Below are positions 1 to 7,743 of a DNA stretch of 64,000 nucleotides, piece after piece. The notes beneath the pieces were generated by a model. That model worked only from the letters and a program-made list of their open reading frames with translations. It ran no database searches and was not told the DNA's origin. The position numbers were made by a program, and so were the translations under genes. Each line of letters begins with the position of its first letter. Position 1 is the stretch's first letter. The stretch comes from Sphingomonas sp. PL-96 (lineage in GTDB: Bacteria > Pseudomonadota > Alphaproteobacteria > Sphingomonadales > Sphingomonadaceae): assembly GCF_020707215.1 (NCBI RefSeq), contig NZ_JAJFET010000002.1, positions 62,001 to 126,000 of the forward strand, read 5' to 3'.

Positions 1-957
1 AAAGATATGCGCGTGCACGATGTCGCAATCATCGAGCAGCGCCAGGGTATCCGCAAACATTGCCGCGTCTTCGGTCGGGAAGCCCGCGATCAGGTCCGCG
101 CCGATCGCAATTTCCGGCCGCGCCGCCTTCAACCGCGCGACCATTGCGACGGCATCGGCGCGCAGGTGCCGGCGCTTCATGCGCTTGAGGATCAGGTCGT
201 TGCCGGCCTGTAGCGACAGATGGACGTGCGGAAGCACCCGCGGCTCGCCGGTGAGCAGCGCCATCAGCCGGTCGTCGATCTCGATCGAATCGAGCGACGA
301 CAGCCGCAGCCGCTCCAATGCTGGCACATGGGTGAGGATGCGCTCGACCAGCTGGCCCAGGCTCGGCTGGCCGGGCAGGTCCTGGCCGTAGCTGGTGAGA
401 TCTACGCCGGTCAGCACCACTTCGCGATGGCCTGCGGCGACCACCTCCGCCACGCGCGCGACCACGGCGCCGGCGGGCGCCGAGCGGGCAGGGCCACGGC
501 CGAAGGGAATGGCGCAAAAGGTGCAACGATGATCGCAGCCGTTCTGCACCTCGACAAACGCGCGGACGTGCGCGGCAAAGGCGGGGGCGAGGTGCGGCGT
601 GTCGCGCTGCACGGCGCTCCAGTCAGAGACGCGGACCGGCTCGCTGCCCGCCCACGCCTCCGGCAGCAGCTTGTCGGCGTTGCCGACGACGCGATCGACC
701 TCGGGCATCGCCGCAAACGCCTGCGGGTCGATCTGCGCGGCGCAGCCGGTGACGATCAGCTCCGCCTCCGGCCGTTCGCGGCGTGCCCGGCGGATGGCGC
801 GGCGGGTGCCGGCCACCGCTTCGTTGGTGACCGCGCAGCTGTTGACGACCACCGCATCCCGGCGCCCCAGGAGCGTGCGGATCGTCTCGCTTTCGGCGAT
901 GTTGAGCCGGCAGCCGAGGGAAATCACCTCGGGCAACGCGGAAGAAGGGGGTGGCAT
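1..957 (-). CDS. mtaB: tRNA t6A37 methylthiotransferase MtaB-like radical SAM enzyme (C-terminus cut by window edge)
   Basis: Partial gene running off the left edge; 319 codons are visible from an ATG at 957. The N-terminal UPF0004-type domain shows SLGCRLN with a cluster cysteine at residue 16. The radical SAM motif CxxxCxxC is at C141, C145 and C148 (CDHRCTFC). A VLTGVDLTSYG segment and a LSLQAGND segment follow, as in the MiaB/MtaB/RimO group. The group adds a methylthio group using two [4Fe-4S] clusters; MtaB acts on t6A37 in tRNAs reading ANN codons. The GCRLN start and the absence of a MiaB-like long leader favour MtaB over MiaB, but the missing TRAM domain leaves some doubt. The start codon overlaps that of the divergent DUF924 gene. 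Confidence 0.85.
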   Translation of the reverse strand, partial: MPPPSSALPEVISLGCRLNIAESETIRTLLGRRDAVVVNSCAVTNEAVAGTRRAIRRARRERPEAELIVTGCAAQIDPQAFAAMPEVDRVVGNADKLLPEAWAGSEPVRVSDWSAVQRDTPHLAPAFAAHVRAFVEVQNGCDHRCTFCAIPFGRGPARSAPAGAVVARVAEVVAAGHREVVLTGVDLTSYGQDLPGQPSLGQLVERILTHVPALERLRLSSLDSIEIDDRLMALLTGEPRVLPHVHLSLQAGNDLILKRMKRRHLRADAVAMVARLKAARPEIAIGADLIAGFPTEDAAMFADTLALLDDCDIVHAHIF

Positions 958-1534
958 GGCGGCTGATCTAGGGGCGGGACCGGACGAAGTCCAACGTGTG
1001 GCGGATGCCGTGCTGCACTTCTGGTTCGAGGAACTGTCGCCCGAGCAGCATTTCGCCAAAAGCGACGCGCTTGATGCCACCATCCGTGAGCGCTTCGGCA
1101 GCCTGCGCGACGCCGTGTTCGCGGCGAATGCGGAAGGATGGCGCGACACGCCCGACCGGCTGCTGGCTGCGATCCTGTTGATCGACCAGTTTTCGCGCAA
1201 CCTCTTGCGCGGCACGGCCGAGGCGTTTGTCGCCGATCCGCTGGGACTGGAGCTTGCGCTGTCCGGCATCGCGGCCGGGTTTGCCCCTCGATTGTCGCCG
1301 GAGCGCCGAGCATTCCTGTACATGCCGTTGATGCATGCCGAGGACCGCGGCGTGCAGCGGTTCGCGCTCCGCTGTTTCGCCGAGCCGGGACTGGAGACGA
1401 ACCTCGCCTTTGCAAAGGCGCATGCCGAGGTGATCGAGCGGTTCGGGCGCTATCCGTCGCGCAATGCCGCACTCGACCGCGACTCGACCGCGGAAGAGCA
1501 GGCCTACCTCAGCCAACCAGGCGCGGGCTGGTGA
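956..1534 (+). CDS. DUF924 family protein
   Basis: A 192-residue cytoplasmic protein. The core begins with AVLHFWFEELSPEQHFAK and contains the family's LLIDQFSRNLLRGT and FLYMPLMHAED stretches, characteristic of DUF924 (an all-helical, TPR-like fold of unknown biochemical role). The ATG at 956 shares CATG with the divergent mtaB start. An in-frame GTG at 998 would still include the FWF core and leave a normal intergenic gap, so the start is uncertain. The 3' end overlaps the convergent GGDEF-EAL gene by 26 bases. Confidence 0.85.
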   Translation: MAADLGAGPDEVQRVADAVLHFWFEELSPEQHFAKSDALDATIRERFGSLRDAVFAANAEGWRDTPDRLLAAILLIDQFSRNLLRGTAEAFVADPLGLELALSGIAAGFAPRLSPERRAFLYMPLMHAEDRGVQRFALRCFAEPGLETNLAFAKAHAEVIERFGRYPSRNAALDRDSTAEEQAYLSQPGAGW

Positions 1535-3164
1535 TCCCGAGCGGAGGCGGCGGTCCGATGTCGAACTCGGGCCGGGGAACGAGCTGGCGACGCTCGGCCA
1601 GCATCTGGCGCACGGCCGCGGTCGAGAGCGGCGGGCCATAGCGCAGGCCTTGCGCCTTTGCGCAGCCAAGCGCGCGTAACCGGCCTTCGGTGGTCGCGTC
1701 GGGTACACCTTGCGCGGTCACGGGCAGGTTGAGGCTTTCGCCCAGGCGGCAGATCGCCGTGACGATGGCGGCCGCATCGGCGTCCTCGGCCATGGCGCCA
1801 ACGAGCCGCGCGTCGATCTTGATGCGGTCGAGGGGCAGCGCGCGCAGGTGCGCCAGGCTGGAAAAGCCGGTACCGAAACCATCCAGCGCGATGCACACGC
1901 CCTGGTTCTTGAGGCTGCCGATGATCGACTGCGCCAGCGGCAGATTGTCGAACAGCGCGCCCTCGGTGATTTCCACTTGCAGGCGGTGGGCGGGAAAGCC
2001 GGTCTCCGTCAGCAGCTTGAGGATCTTCTGCGCCAGCCAGGCATCGCGCAGCTGGCGCCGGGACAGGTTGAACGACAGCGACAGCGACGGGTCCCAATCG
2101 CGCGCGGCTTCGAATCCGTGGCGCATCAGGCAAAGCGATAGCTCGGCGATCAGGCCGGTGTCTTCCGCAATCGGCAGGAACGACTCTGCGTCCAGCACGC
2201 CGCGCACCGGATGCTGCCAGCGCGGCAGTACCTCGAACCCATCGAGATCACCCGTCGACAGGTCGATCTGCTGGTCGAAGAAGGGCAGGATCTGCCCCCG
2301 CGGGATCGCGATCCGCAAGGCTTCCTCAACATCGTTGCGGCTGTGCAGCTCGCGCTCCATGGACCGGTCGAACGTGACGGCGCGATCGCGGCCTGCGCGC
2401 TTGGCGCTACCCAGCGCGATGTCGGCGGCACGCATCAGCGCCTTGACGGTCCGGCAATCGGGACCCGACCGGGCCACGCCCATCGATGCGGTGACCTGGC
2501 CCGGCACGCCGCCCAGGTCCATCGGCCGCGACAGGCGCGCGAGCAGTCGTTCGGCGAGCCGGTCGACCTGGTCCGGCCGGCGCGGATCGACCGGCAGCAT
2601 GCAGGCGAACGCGTCGCCGCCGGTGCGCGCAACCTGGGTGCCGGGCGGCATGGTCTCCAGCATCGCCGCCGCGACCTCGCGCAGCATCGCATCGCCTGCG
2701 GCCTTGCCGTGCATGTCGTTGACCGCTTTGAAATGGTCCAGGTCGAGCAGCAGCAGCGCGACGGCGCCACGGCTGCGCTCCGCATGCGCGACCAGGGCCG
2801 CGCCTTCCGACGCGAATGTCGTGCGATCGAGCAGGATCTGGAGCGGATCGGGCGCGGCGAGCGCGCGAGCGTGCCGCTCTGCGGCAGCATCGGCGCGGGT
2901 GGCGTCCCGTTGCGCCTTGTGGCGGCTCCAGGCGAGCAGCAGCAACGCGAGGTTGAGCAGCAGGGCGGCCACGTGCAGCCCGTCAGGGGCCGGGCCTGAG
3001 CCGAACCAGCCCTCCAGCGTCTCTGCTGCTACCAGGCTGCCCACGCCCACCAGGAGCAGGGTTGAGGCGATCCCGACACCCAGCAACACCGCCTCCGACG
3101 GCAGGCGTAGCCGGGTGGGCCGGCGCGTGCCAAGGATCCTGGTGAAAGGGGGGCGGGAAGACAT
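1509..3164 (-). CDS. Membrane GGDEF-EAL protein with both active sites degenerate
   Basis: A 551-residue inner-membrane protein. Two hydrophobic segments near residues 24-50 and 64-80 are followed by a GGDEF domain (roughly 110-270) and an EAL domain (roughly 280-530). The cyclase signature reads GGDAF instead of GGDEF, losing the metal-binding glutamate. The EAL signature reads EVLPRW, and the DDFGTG loop reads LDGFGTG, losing one metal-binding aspartate. The EITEG and IKID elements remain. Family knowledge says these changes usually abolish c-di-GMP synthesis and hydrolysis, so I infer a c-di-GMP-sensing or scaffolding role. It stands alone, convergent with the DUF924 gene. Confidence 0.88.
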   Translation of the reverse strand: MSSRPPFTRILGTRRPTRLRLPSEAVLLGVGIASTLLLVGVGSLVAAETLEGWFGSGPAPDGLHVAALLLNLALLLLAWSRHKAQRDATRADAAAERHARALAAPDPLQILLDRTTFASEGAALVAHAERSRGAVALLLLDLDHFKAVNDMHGKAAGDAMLREVAAAMLETMPPGTQVARTGGDAFACMLPVDPRRPDQVDRLAERLLARLSRPMDLGGVPGQVTASMGVARSGPDCRTVKALMRAADIALGSAKRAGRDRAVTFDRSMERELHSRNDVEEALRIAIPRGQILPFFDQQIDLSTGDLDGFEVLPRWQHPVRGVLDAESFLPIAEDTGLIAELSLCLMRHGFEAARDWDPSLSLSFNLSRRQLRDAWLAQKILKLLTETGFPAHRLQVEITEGALFDNLPLAQSIIGSLKNQGVCIALDGFGTGFSSLAHLRALPLDRIKIDARLVGAMAEDADAAAIVTAICRLGESLNLPVTAQGVPDATTEGRLRALGCAKAQGLRYGPPLSTAAVRQMLAERRQLVPRPEFDIGPPPPLGITSPRLVG

Positions 3165-3303
3165 GACTCCTTGTCGCTGGCAGGTATGTAGATCGGGTTA
3201 AGCGGCCCCATTTGCTCGCAACTCTTGCCCAGTTCGGCGCAATCGGCTATCGGGCCTCCGTCGTTCCTCAATGGGACGGCATCCATGCGAACGCCCACGG
3301 GCG

Positions 3304-3340
3304 ACGCCGGCCGACGAGGTTTCGTCCGCCGGCGTGTTTT
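3304..3340 (+). terminator. Intrinsic-terminator-like hairpin in the ffh upstream region
   Basis: The arms ACGCCGGC (3304-3311) and GCCGGCGT (3328-3335) pair perfectly. Inside them GACGA pairs with TCGTC around one C/C mismatch and a GGTT loop. A run of four T follows. It lies about 45 bases before the GTG of ffh and about 1.8 kb past the nearest upstream plus-strand gene. It could end a short intergenic transcript or attenuate ffh. Confidence 0.6.
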
Positions 3341-3382
3341 GCTTGGGCGCCGGACGGAGGATGTGGGAAGTGGAGCAGGTAC

Positions 3383-4903
3383 GTGTTCGATAGCTTGAGC
3401 GACCGGCTGGGAGGCGTCTTCGATCGCCTGCGGGGCCGTGGTGCGCTGACCGAAGCCGACGTGCGTACCGCCATGCGCGAAGTGCGCGTGGCGCTGCTGG
3501 AGGCCGATGTCGCGCTTCCGGTGGCGCGCTCCTTTGTCGACAAGGCTACCGACGCCGCGATCGGCCAGGACGTGCTGCGCTCGGTCACGCCGGGGCAGCA
3601 GGTCGTCAAGATCGTCCACGACACGCTGGTCGACATGCTTGGGCCGGACACGGCCGAGCTCGACATCGCGGTCACGCCGCCGGCGGTGGTGATGCTGGTC
3701 GGTCTCCAGGGATCGGGCAAGACCACAACGACGGCGAAGCTCGCCAAGCTGCTCTCGGGTCGCGAGCGCAAGAAGGTGCTGATGGCGTCGCTGGACGTCA
3801 ATCGTCCGGCCGCGCAGGAGCAGCTGGCGGTGTTGGGTACCCAGGTCGAGGTGGCGACGCTGCCGATCGTGGCGGGGCAGCAGCCGGTCGACATCGCCCG
3901 GCGCGCACTCCAGTCGGCGAAGCTCCAGGGCTTCGACGTAGTGATGCTCGATACGGCCGGTCGCCTCCACGTCGACCAGGCACTGATGGACGAGATGAAG
4001 GCGGTGTCCGACATCGCCCGTCCGAACGAGACGCTGCTGGTGGTCGACTCGCTGACCGGCCAGGACGCGGTCAATGTGGCGACCAGCTTTTCCGAGCAGG
4101 TGCCGCTCACCGGCGTGATCCTGACCCGCATGGACGGCGATGCGCGCGGTGGTGCGGCGCTGTCGATGCGCGCGGTCACCGGCAAGCCGATCAAGTTTGC
4201 GGGCGTCGGCGAAAAGCTCGACGCGATCGAGCCATTCCACCCCAAGCGCGTCGCCGGCCGCATCCTGGGCATGGGCGACGTCGTCTCGCTCGTCGAACGC
4301 GCGGCCGAGAGCATCCAGGCGGAGGATGCCGAGCGCATCGCCAGCCGGATGGCCAAGGGCCAGTTCGACATGAACGACCTGCGCGCGCAGCTCCAGCAGA
4401 TGCGCCGCATGGGCGGACTGGGTGCGCTGGCCGGCATGATCCCGGGCATGAAGAAGGCGCAGGCGGCGATGGCTTCCGGTGCGGTCGACGAAAAGATCCT
4501 GCTGCGCATGGACGCGATGATCACGTCCATGACGGTGAAGGAGCGCGCCAAGCCCGAACTGCTCAACGCCAAGCGCAAGATCCGCGTCGCCAAGGGTTCC
4601 GGCACCACGGTGCAGGACGTCAACAAGCTCCTGAAGATGCATCAGGAAATGTCGACTGCCATGAAGAAGCTCAAGAAGATGGGCGGGCTGAAGGGCATGA
4701 TGGCGATGCTGGGCAAGGGCGGTCCGGGGGGCGGCATGGCCGGCCTCGGCAATGCCCTCGGCGGCGCCGAGCTTGGCGACATGATGAGCAAGGCGGGCGG
4801 CGCCGGTGCGTTTCCGGGGGGCGGCCTGCCCGGCCTTCCCGGGGGCGGCAAGGGCGGCATGCAGCTGCCCCCCGGCTTCGAGAACCTGATCAAGAAGAAG
4901 TGA
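3383..4903 (+). CDS. ffh: Signal recognition particle protein Ffh
   Basis: A 506-residue GTPase that binds signal peptides on ribosomes and, with 4.5S RNA and FtsY, delivers them to SecYEG. Order: N domain (FDSLSDRLGGVFDRL onward), G domain with P-loop GLQGSGKT at 107-114, DTAGRLHVD and the TRMDGDARGGAAL guanine-specificity segment. The methionine-rich M domain follows (MRRMGGL, GLGALAGMIPGMKKA), then a long Gly/Met-rich tail ending FENLIKKK. The GTG at 3383 is chosen because it gives the family N-terminus (VFDSLSDRL). The frame stays open upstream but looks non-coding. rpsP follows 77 bases later, the usual ffh-rpsP order. Confidence 0.97.
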   Translation: MFDSLSDRLGGVFDRLRGRGALTEADVRTAMREVRVALLEADVALPVARSFVDKATDAAIGQDVLRSVTPGQQVVKIVHDTLVDMLGPDTAELDIAVTPPAVVMLVGLQGSGKTTTTAKLAKLLSGRERKKVLMASLDVNRPAAQEQLAVLGTQVEVATLPIVAGQQPVDIARRALQSAKLQGFDVVMLDTAGRLHVDQALMDEMKAVSDIARPNETLLVVDSLTGQDAVNVATSFSEQVPLTGVILTRMDGDARGGAALSMRAVTGKPIKFAGVGEKLDAIEPFHPKRVAGRILGMGDVVSLVERAAESIQAEDAERIASRMAKGQFDMNDLRAQLQQMRRMGGLGALAGMIPGMKKAQAAMASGAVDEKILLRMDAMITSMTVKERAKPELLNAKRKIRVAKGSGTTVQDVNKLLKMHQEMSTAMKKLKKMGGLKGMMAMLGKGGPGGGMAGLGNALGGAELGDMMSKAGGAGAFPGGGLPGLPGGGKGGMQLPPGFENLIKKK

Positions 4904-4980
4904 GCGCCCCGACGGGGCAATCAGCAACCCAACGGTCCGGCAGCTGCCGCGGCCACGAGTAGAAAGAAGAAGGAAATCCC

Positions 4981-5364
4981 ATGGCAATCAGCATGCGTCT
5001 GTCGCGCGGCGGCTCCAAGAAGCGCCCCTACTACCGGATCGTGATCGCGGACGCCCGCAGCCCGCGCGACGGCAAGTTCATCGAGAAGGTCGGCACCTAC
5101 AACCCGCTCCTCGCCAAGGACGACGAAAAGCGCGTCGTGCTCGACACCGAGCGTGCGAAGCACTGGCTGAGCGTTGGCGCGCAGCCGACCGACCGCGTCC
5201 TCCGCTTCCTGGACGCAGCGGGCGTCAAGGAGCGCGCTGCGCGTAACAACCCGAACAAGGGCAAGCCGGGCGAAAAGGCCACCGAGCGCGCCGAAGAGCG
5301 TGCGACCAAGGCGGCTGAGGCAGCTGCCGCTGCCGAAGCTCCGGCCGAGACCGCCGAGGCCTGA
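4981..5364 (+). CDS. rpsP: 30S ribosomal protein S16
   Basis: A 127-residue S16. The N-terminus [21 protein letters not shown] and the [12 protein letters not shown] segment are diagnostic. The conserved body ends near residue 85. An Ala/Glu/Lys-rich tail of about 40 residues follows, a tail type common in alphaproteobacterial S16. A purine-rich GAAGAAGGAAA lies just before the ATG. It is the second gene of ffh-rpsP-rimM-trmD-rplS. Confidence 0.97.
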   Translation: MAISMRLSRGGSKKRPYYRIVIADARSPRDGKFIEKVGTYNPLLAKDDEKRVVLDTERAKHWLSVGAQPTDRVLRFLDAAGVKERAARNNPNKGKPGEKATERAEERATKAAEAAAAAEAPAETAEA

Positions 5365-5438
5365 GCCCAAACCGGCGTTCGTGCGTTTCTTCTGCCGGAC
5401 CCGCTCTTATCGGGCGGGCTGGCAGAAGGAGCGGCACG

Positions 5439-5588
5439 ATGACCATCGACCCCGAACAGCACGGCGCCAACGACCATGACGACTCGTCGTCCCCGAACAC
5501 CGGTGCGGGCACCGGCGTCTCGACGCCCGATCCCGCGGAGGGTGCCGACGACGCCCCCGGCGGCGGCGACGGATCTCCCGACGCCTGA
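5439..5588 (+). CDS. Short acidic reading frame (49 residues) with a good ribosome-binding site, preceding and overlapping the rimM frame
   Basis: ATG at 5439 lies 8 bases after AGAAGGAG, a better ribosome-binding site than either candidate rimM start has. It encodes an Asp/Gly/Pro-rich, apparently disordered peptide beginning MTIDPEQHGAND and ending GGGDGSPDA. It stops 31 bases before the conserved RimM core opens in another frame. The same acidic character continues in the RimM frame (EAEPDADGERR) right after the stop. It could be a leader peptide that couples translation to rimM, or the true RimM N-terminus separated by a one-base frame change. I cannot tell which. Confidence 0.4.
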   Translation: MTIDPEQHGANDHDDSSSPNTGAGTGVSTPDPAEGADDAPGGGDGSPDA

Positions 5589-6081
5589 GGCGGAGCCGGA
5601 CGCCGACGGCGAGCGCCGTGTGGTGCTCGCCGCGGTGGTGGGCGCGCATGGCATCGCGGGCGAGGTGCGGCTCAAGGTCTTCGCGGAGGACCTGGGCGCG
5701 CACCGCGTGCTGAACGGCGGCGCGCTGACCGTGAAGTCGGTGCGGCCGGGCAACAATGGCGCCATCGTCCGCTTCGCCGAGGTGTCCTCGCGCGACGCGG
5801 CCGAGGCGTTGCGCGGTACCCAGCTGTGGGTGTCGCGCGACAGCCTGCCTCCGCTGGAGGAGGGCGAATATTATCATGCCGACCTGATCGGCCTGGCGGC
5901 AGTGTCCGACACCGACGAACCGCTCGGCAGCGTGGTCGCGGTCGAGAATTTCGGCGCAGGCGATGTGATCGAGATCGAGCGGCCCACGGGCAAGCGCTTC
6001 ATGGTGCCGATGCGTGCCGATGCCGTGCCTGAGTGGAACAGCGAGCGGCTGGTGGTCGCGAGCGCCTTCATCGAAGCCTGA
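5476..6081 (+). CDS. rimM: Ribosome maturation factor RimM
   Basis: The 16S rRNA processing factor that binds S19 on immature 30S subunits. The core VVLAAVVGAHGIAGEVRLK, then YYHADLIGL and the PRC-barrel C-terminus (RFMVPMRADAVPEW) identify it. From the ATG at 5476 the product is 201 residues, with an odd Pro/Arg-rich N-terminus of about 45 residues that no RimM needs and that lies antiphase to a better-initiated acidic frame. A GTG at 5620 gives 154 residues starting exactly at the conserved core. The start is therefore unresolved. It lies between rpsP and trmD, though four non-ribosomal genes intervene before trmD. Confidence 0.92.
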   Translation: MTTRRPRTPVRAPASRRPIPRRVPTTPPAAATDLPTPEAEPDADGERRVVLAAVVGAHGIAGEVRLKVFAEDLGAHRVLNGGALTVKSVRPGNNGAIVRFAEVSSRDAAEALRGTQLWVSRDSLPPLEEGEYYHADLIGLAAVSDTDEPLGSVVAVENFGAGDVIEIERPTGKRFMVPMRADAVPEWNSERLVVASAFIEA

Positions 6082-6169
6082 GGCGTCCGGCGATTCTCGC
6101 CGGGAGGCTCGCAGAACTGCCATAAAAGGTCGCTTGTCGTGCGGCCGGCCCGTGGCTAGGCGGCCGGCG

Positions 6170-7660
6170 ATGCTGCGCAAGCCTGCTCCCCTGCTGCTTC
6201 TGGCGGCGCTGACGCTGTTCGTGCTGGCGGCACTCGTTCTGCCGACCAACCGCGACGAGAGCCAATATGTCGCGGCGGTCGAACTGATGCGCTACGGCCT
6301 GCCGTTCCGCGACTTCATGTACCTCCAGACGCCGTTGCAGCCGTTCCTGCTGGCGCCCTTCGCCTATGTCGAGGAGGGCTGGCTGTTCCTGGCGCTGCGG
6401 CTGGCGAACGCGGTCGTCGCTGCCGGCGCAGTGGTGTTCGTCTACCTCGCCGCCAAGGCGGCCGGCGGCACGCCCCGCCGGGCACTTGCCGCCGCGGCCA
6501 TGCTGACCCTGTGCGACGCGATGATCTTTGCCGGCGGCGTCGCCCGTAACGACGCGCTGCCGGTGTTCTTCGAGGCGCTAGGCATCTGGTTGCTGGTGGC
6601 GTCTCAGCTTCCGCTGCGCGCCGACTGGCGACGCTTTCTGGCGGGCCTGGCCTTTGGCGCGGCGGTGTCGGTCAAGATCAGCTACATCGTGCCGGCCGGC
6701 ATCCTGTTCGGGGTGATGCTGTATGAGGGGCGCACGGATCGCTTCGGGGGCGCCATCGCCTATGCGCTGGGCGGGGCGCTCGGCGTGCTGCCGACGCTGC
6801 TGCTGCTGGCGATGGCGCCCGAGAGCTTCCTGTTCGGCGTGTTCGAATATTCGCTGGTGGCGCCACAGCAATGGCGAATGCTCAACGAGCAGGCGCACAT
6901 GCTCGCCTTTCCGACGACGCTGGGCAGGCTCGCCTGGTTCCTGGTGCAGGGGCCGGCGCTGGTGGTGCTCGCTCTGGTCCTGTGGCGGCGCTTTCGCCAT
7001 GGACGCGACCGGCATGGGCTGGCGCTCGACTGGCTGATCATCGCCGGGTGCGTCGCGGCGATGCTGCCGCAGCCGACGTTCCGCCAATATGTCATCCCCA
7101 TCCTGCCGCCGCTGTTCGTGCGGTTCGGCGCCATTCACGGGCCGATTGCGCCCAGGCGCGGGCTGCAGCTGGTGTTTGCGGTGACGCTGGTGCTTGGACT
7201 GGTGCGGATCGGCAGCGACTCCGTGTCGGCGCTGCGTCGCGGTTCGCCCATCTTGCTGGCGGTGACCGATGGCGACTGGCTGGGCGAGCATCTCGATGAC
7301 AGCGGCGCCCCGGGCAAGGCGGTGAGCCTGTCGCCGGAGCGCTTCGCCGGCGGCAGGCTCGACATCGACCCGCGGTTTGCAATGGGGCCGTTCGTCTACC
7401 GGATGCGTGGGCTCATGACCCCGGCCGAGGAACTGCGGATGCACGTCGTCACCCGCGAGCGTCTGGACCAGGCCTTGAACCGCGCGCCGCCGCCCGCGAT
7501 CGTGACGGGTGGGGAGGGGCGCTCGACCCCCGGCGCGCCGGGCGGCCTGGACGCGCCGCTGCGACAATGGGCGGAGCGCCACGCCTATCGCCGGATGCGC
7601 TCGCCCTCGGGAATTCTTTCGCTGTATCTGCGTCCGGTCCAAACCGCCGCGCGCCGCTGA
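6170..7660 (+). CDS. GT-C type membrane glycosyltransferase (family 39-like)
   Basis: A 496-residue polytopic membrane protein with about ten hydrophobic segments. After the first membrane helix comes the acidic loop motif DESQY (residues 29-33), then MRYGLPFRDFMYLQTPLQPF. This arrangement is typical of ArnT/PMT-like GT-C enzymes, which use polyprenyl-phosphate sugars on the periplasmic face. The acceptor cannot be deduced. The ATG at 6170 starts the first membrane segment; an in-frame GTG 18 bases upstream is possible. The neighbouring sulfotransferase hints at a shared surface-modification role, which is inference. Confidence 0.75.
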   Translation: MLRKPAPLLLLAALTLFVLAALVLPTNRDESQYVAAVELMRYGLPFRDFMYLQTPLQPFLLAPFAYVEEGWLFLALRLANAVVAAGAVVFVYLAAKAAGGTPRRALAAAAMLTLCDAMIFAGGVARNDALPVFFEALGIWLLVASQLPLRADWRRFLAGLAFGAAVSVKISYIVPAGILFGVMLYEGRTDRFGGAIAYALGGALGVLPTLLLLAMAPESFLFGVFEYSLVAPQQWRMLNEQAHMLAFPTTLGRLAWFLVQGPALVVLALVLWRRFRHGRDRHGLALDWLIIAGCVAAMLPQPTFRQYVIPILPPLFVRFGAIHGPIAPRRGLQLVFAVTLVLGLVRIGSDSVSALRRGSPILLAVTDGDWLGEHLDDSGAPGKAVSLSPERFAGGRLDIDPRFAMGPFVYRMRGLMTPAEELRMHVVTRERLDQALNRAPPPAIVTGGEGRSTPGAPGGLDAPLRQWAERHAYRRMRSPSGILSLYLRPVQTAARR

Positions 7661-7743
7661 CCACAGGCCGTGGCACAAGCTGCGCGCTGAAGGGTTGAAC
7701 TGGTGCCGACGAGGTCCCTCCGTCGCGCTGCCGGAGGTCACCC

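Noticed and set aside
3165..3382. 4.5S (SRP) RNA gene next to ffh
   Set aside because: The conserved GGAAGGAAGCA-type apical motif is absent.
4904..4980. GCCCCGACGGGGC hairpin after ffh as a terminator
   Set aside because: Short stem with no T run and the rpsP ribosome-binding site follows at once; readthrough is expected.
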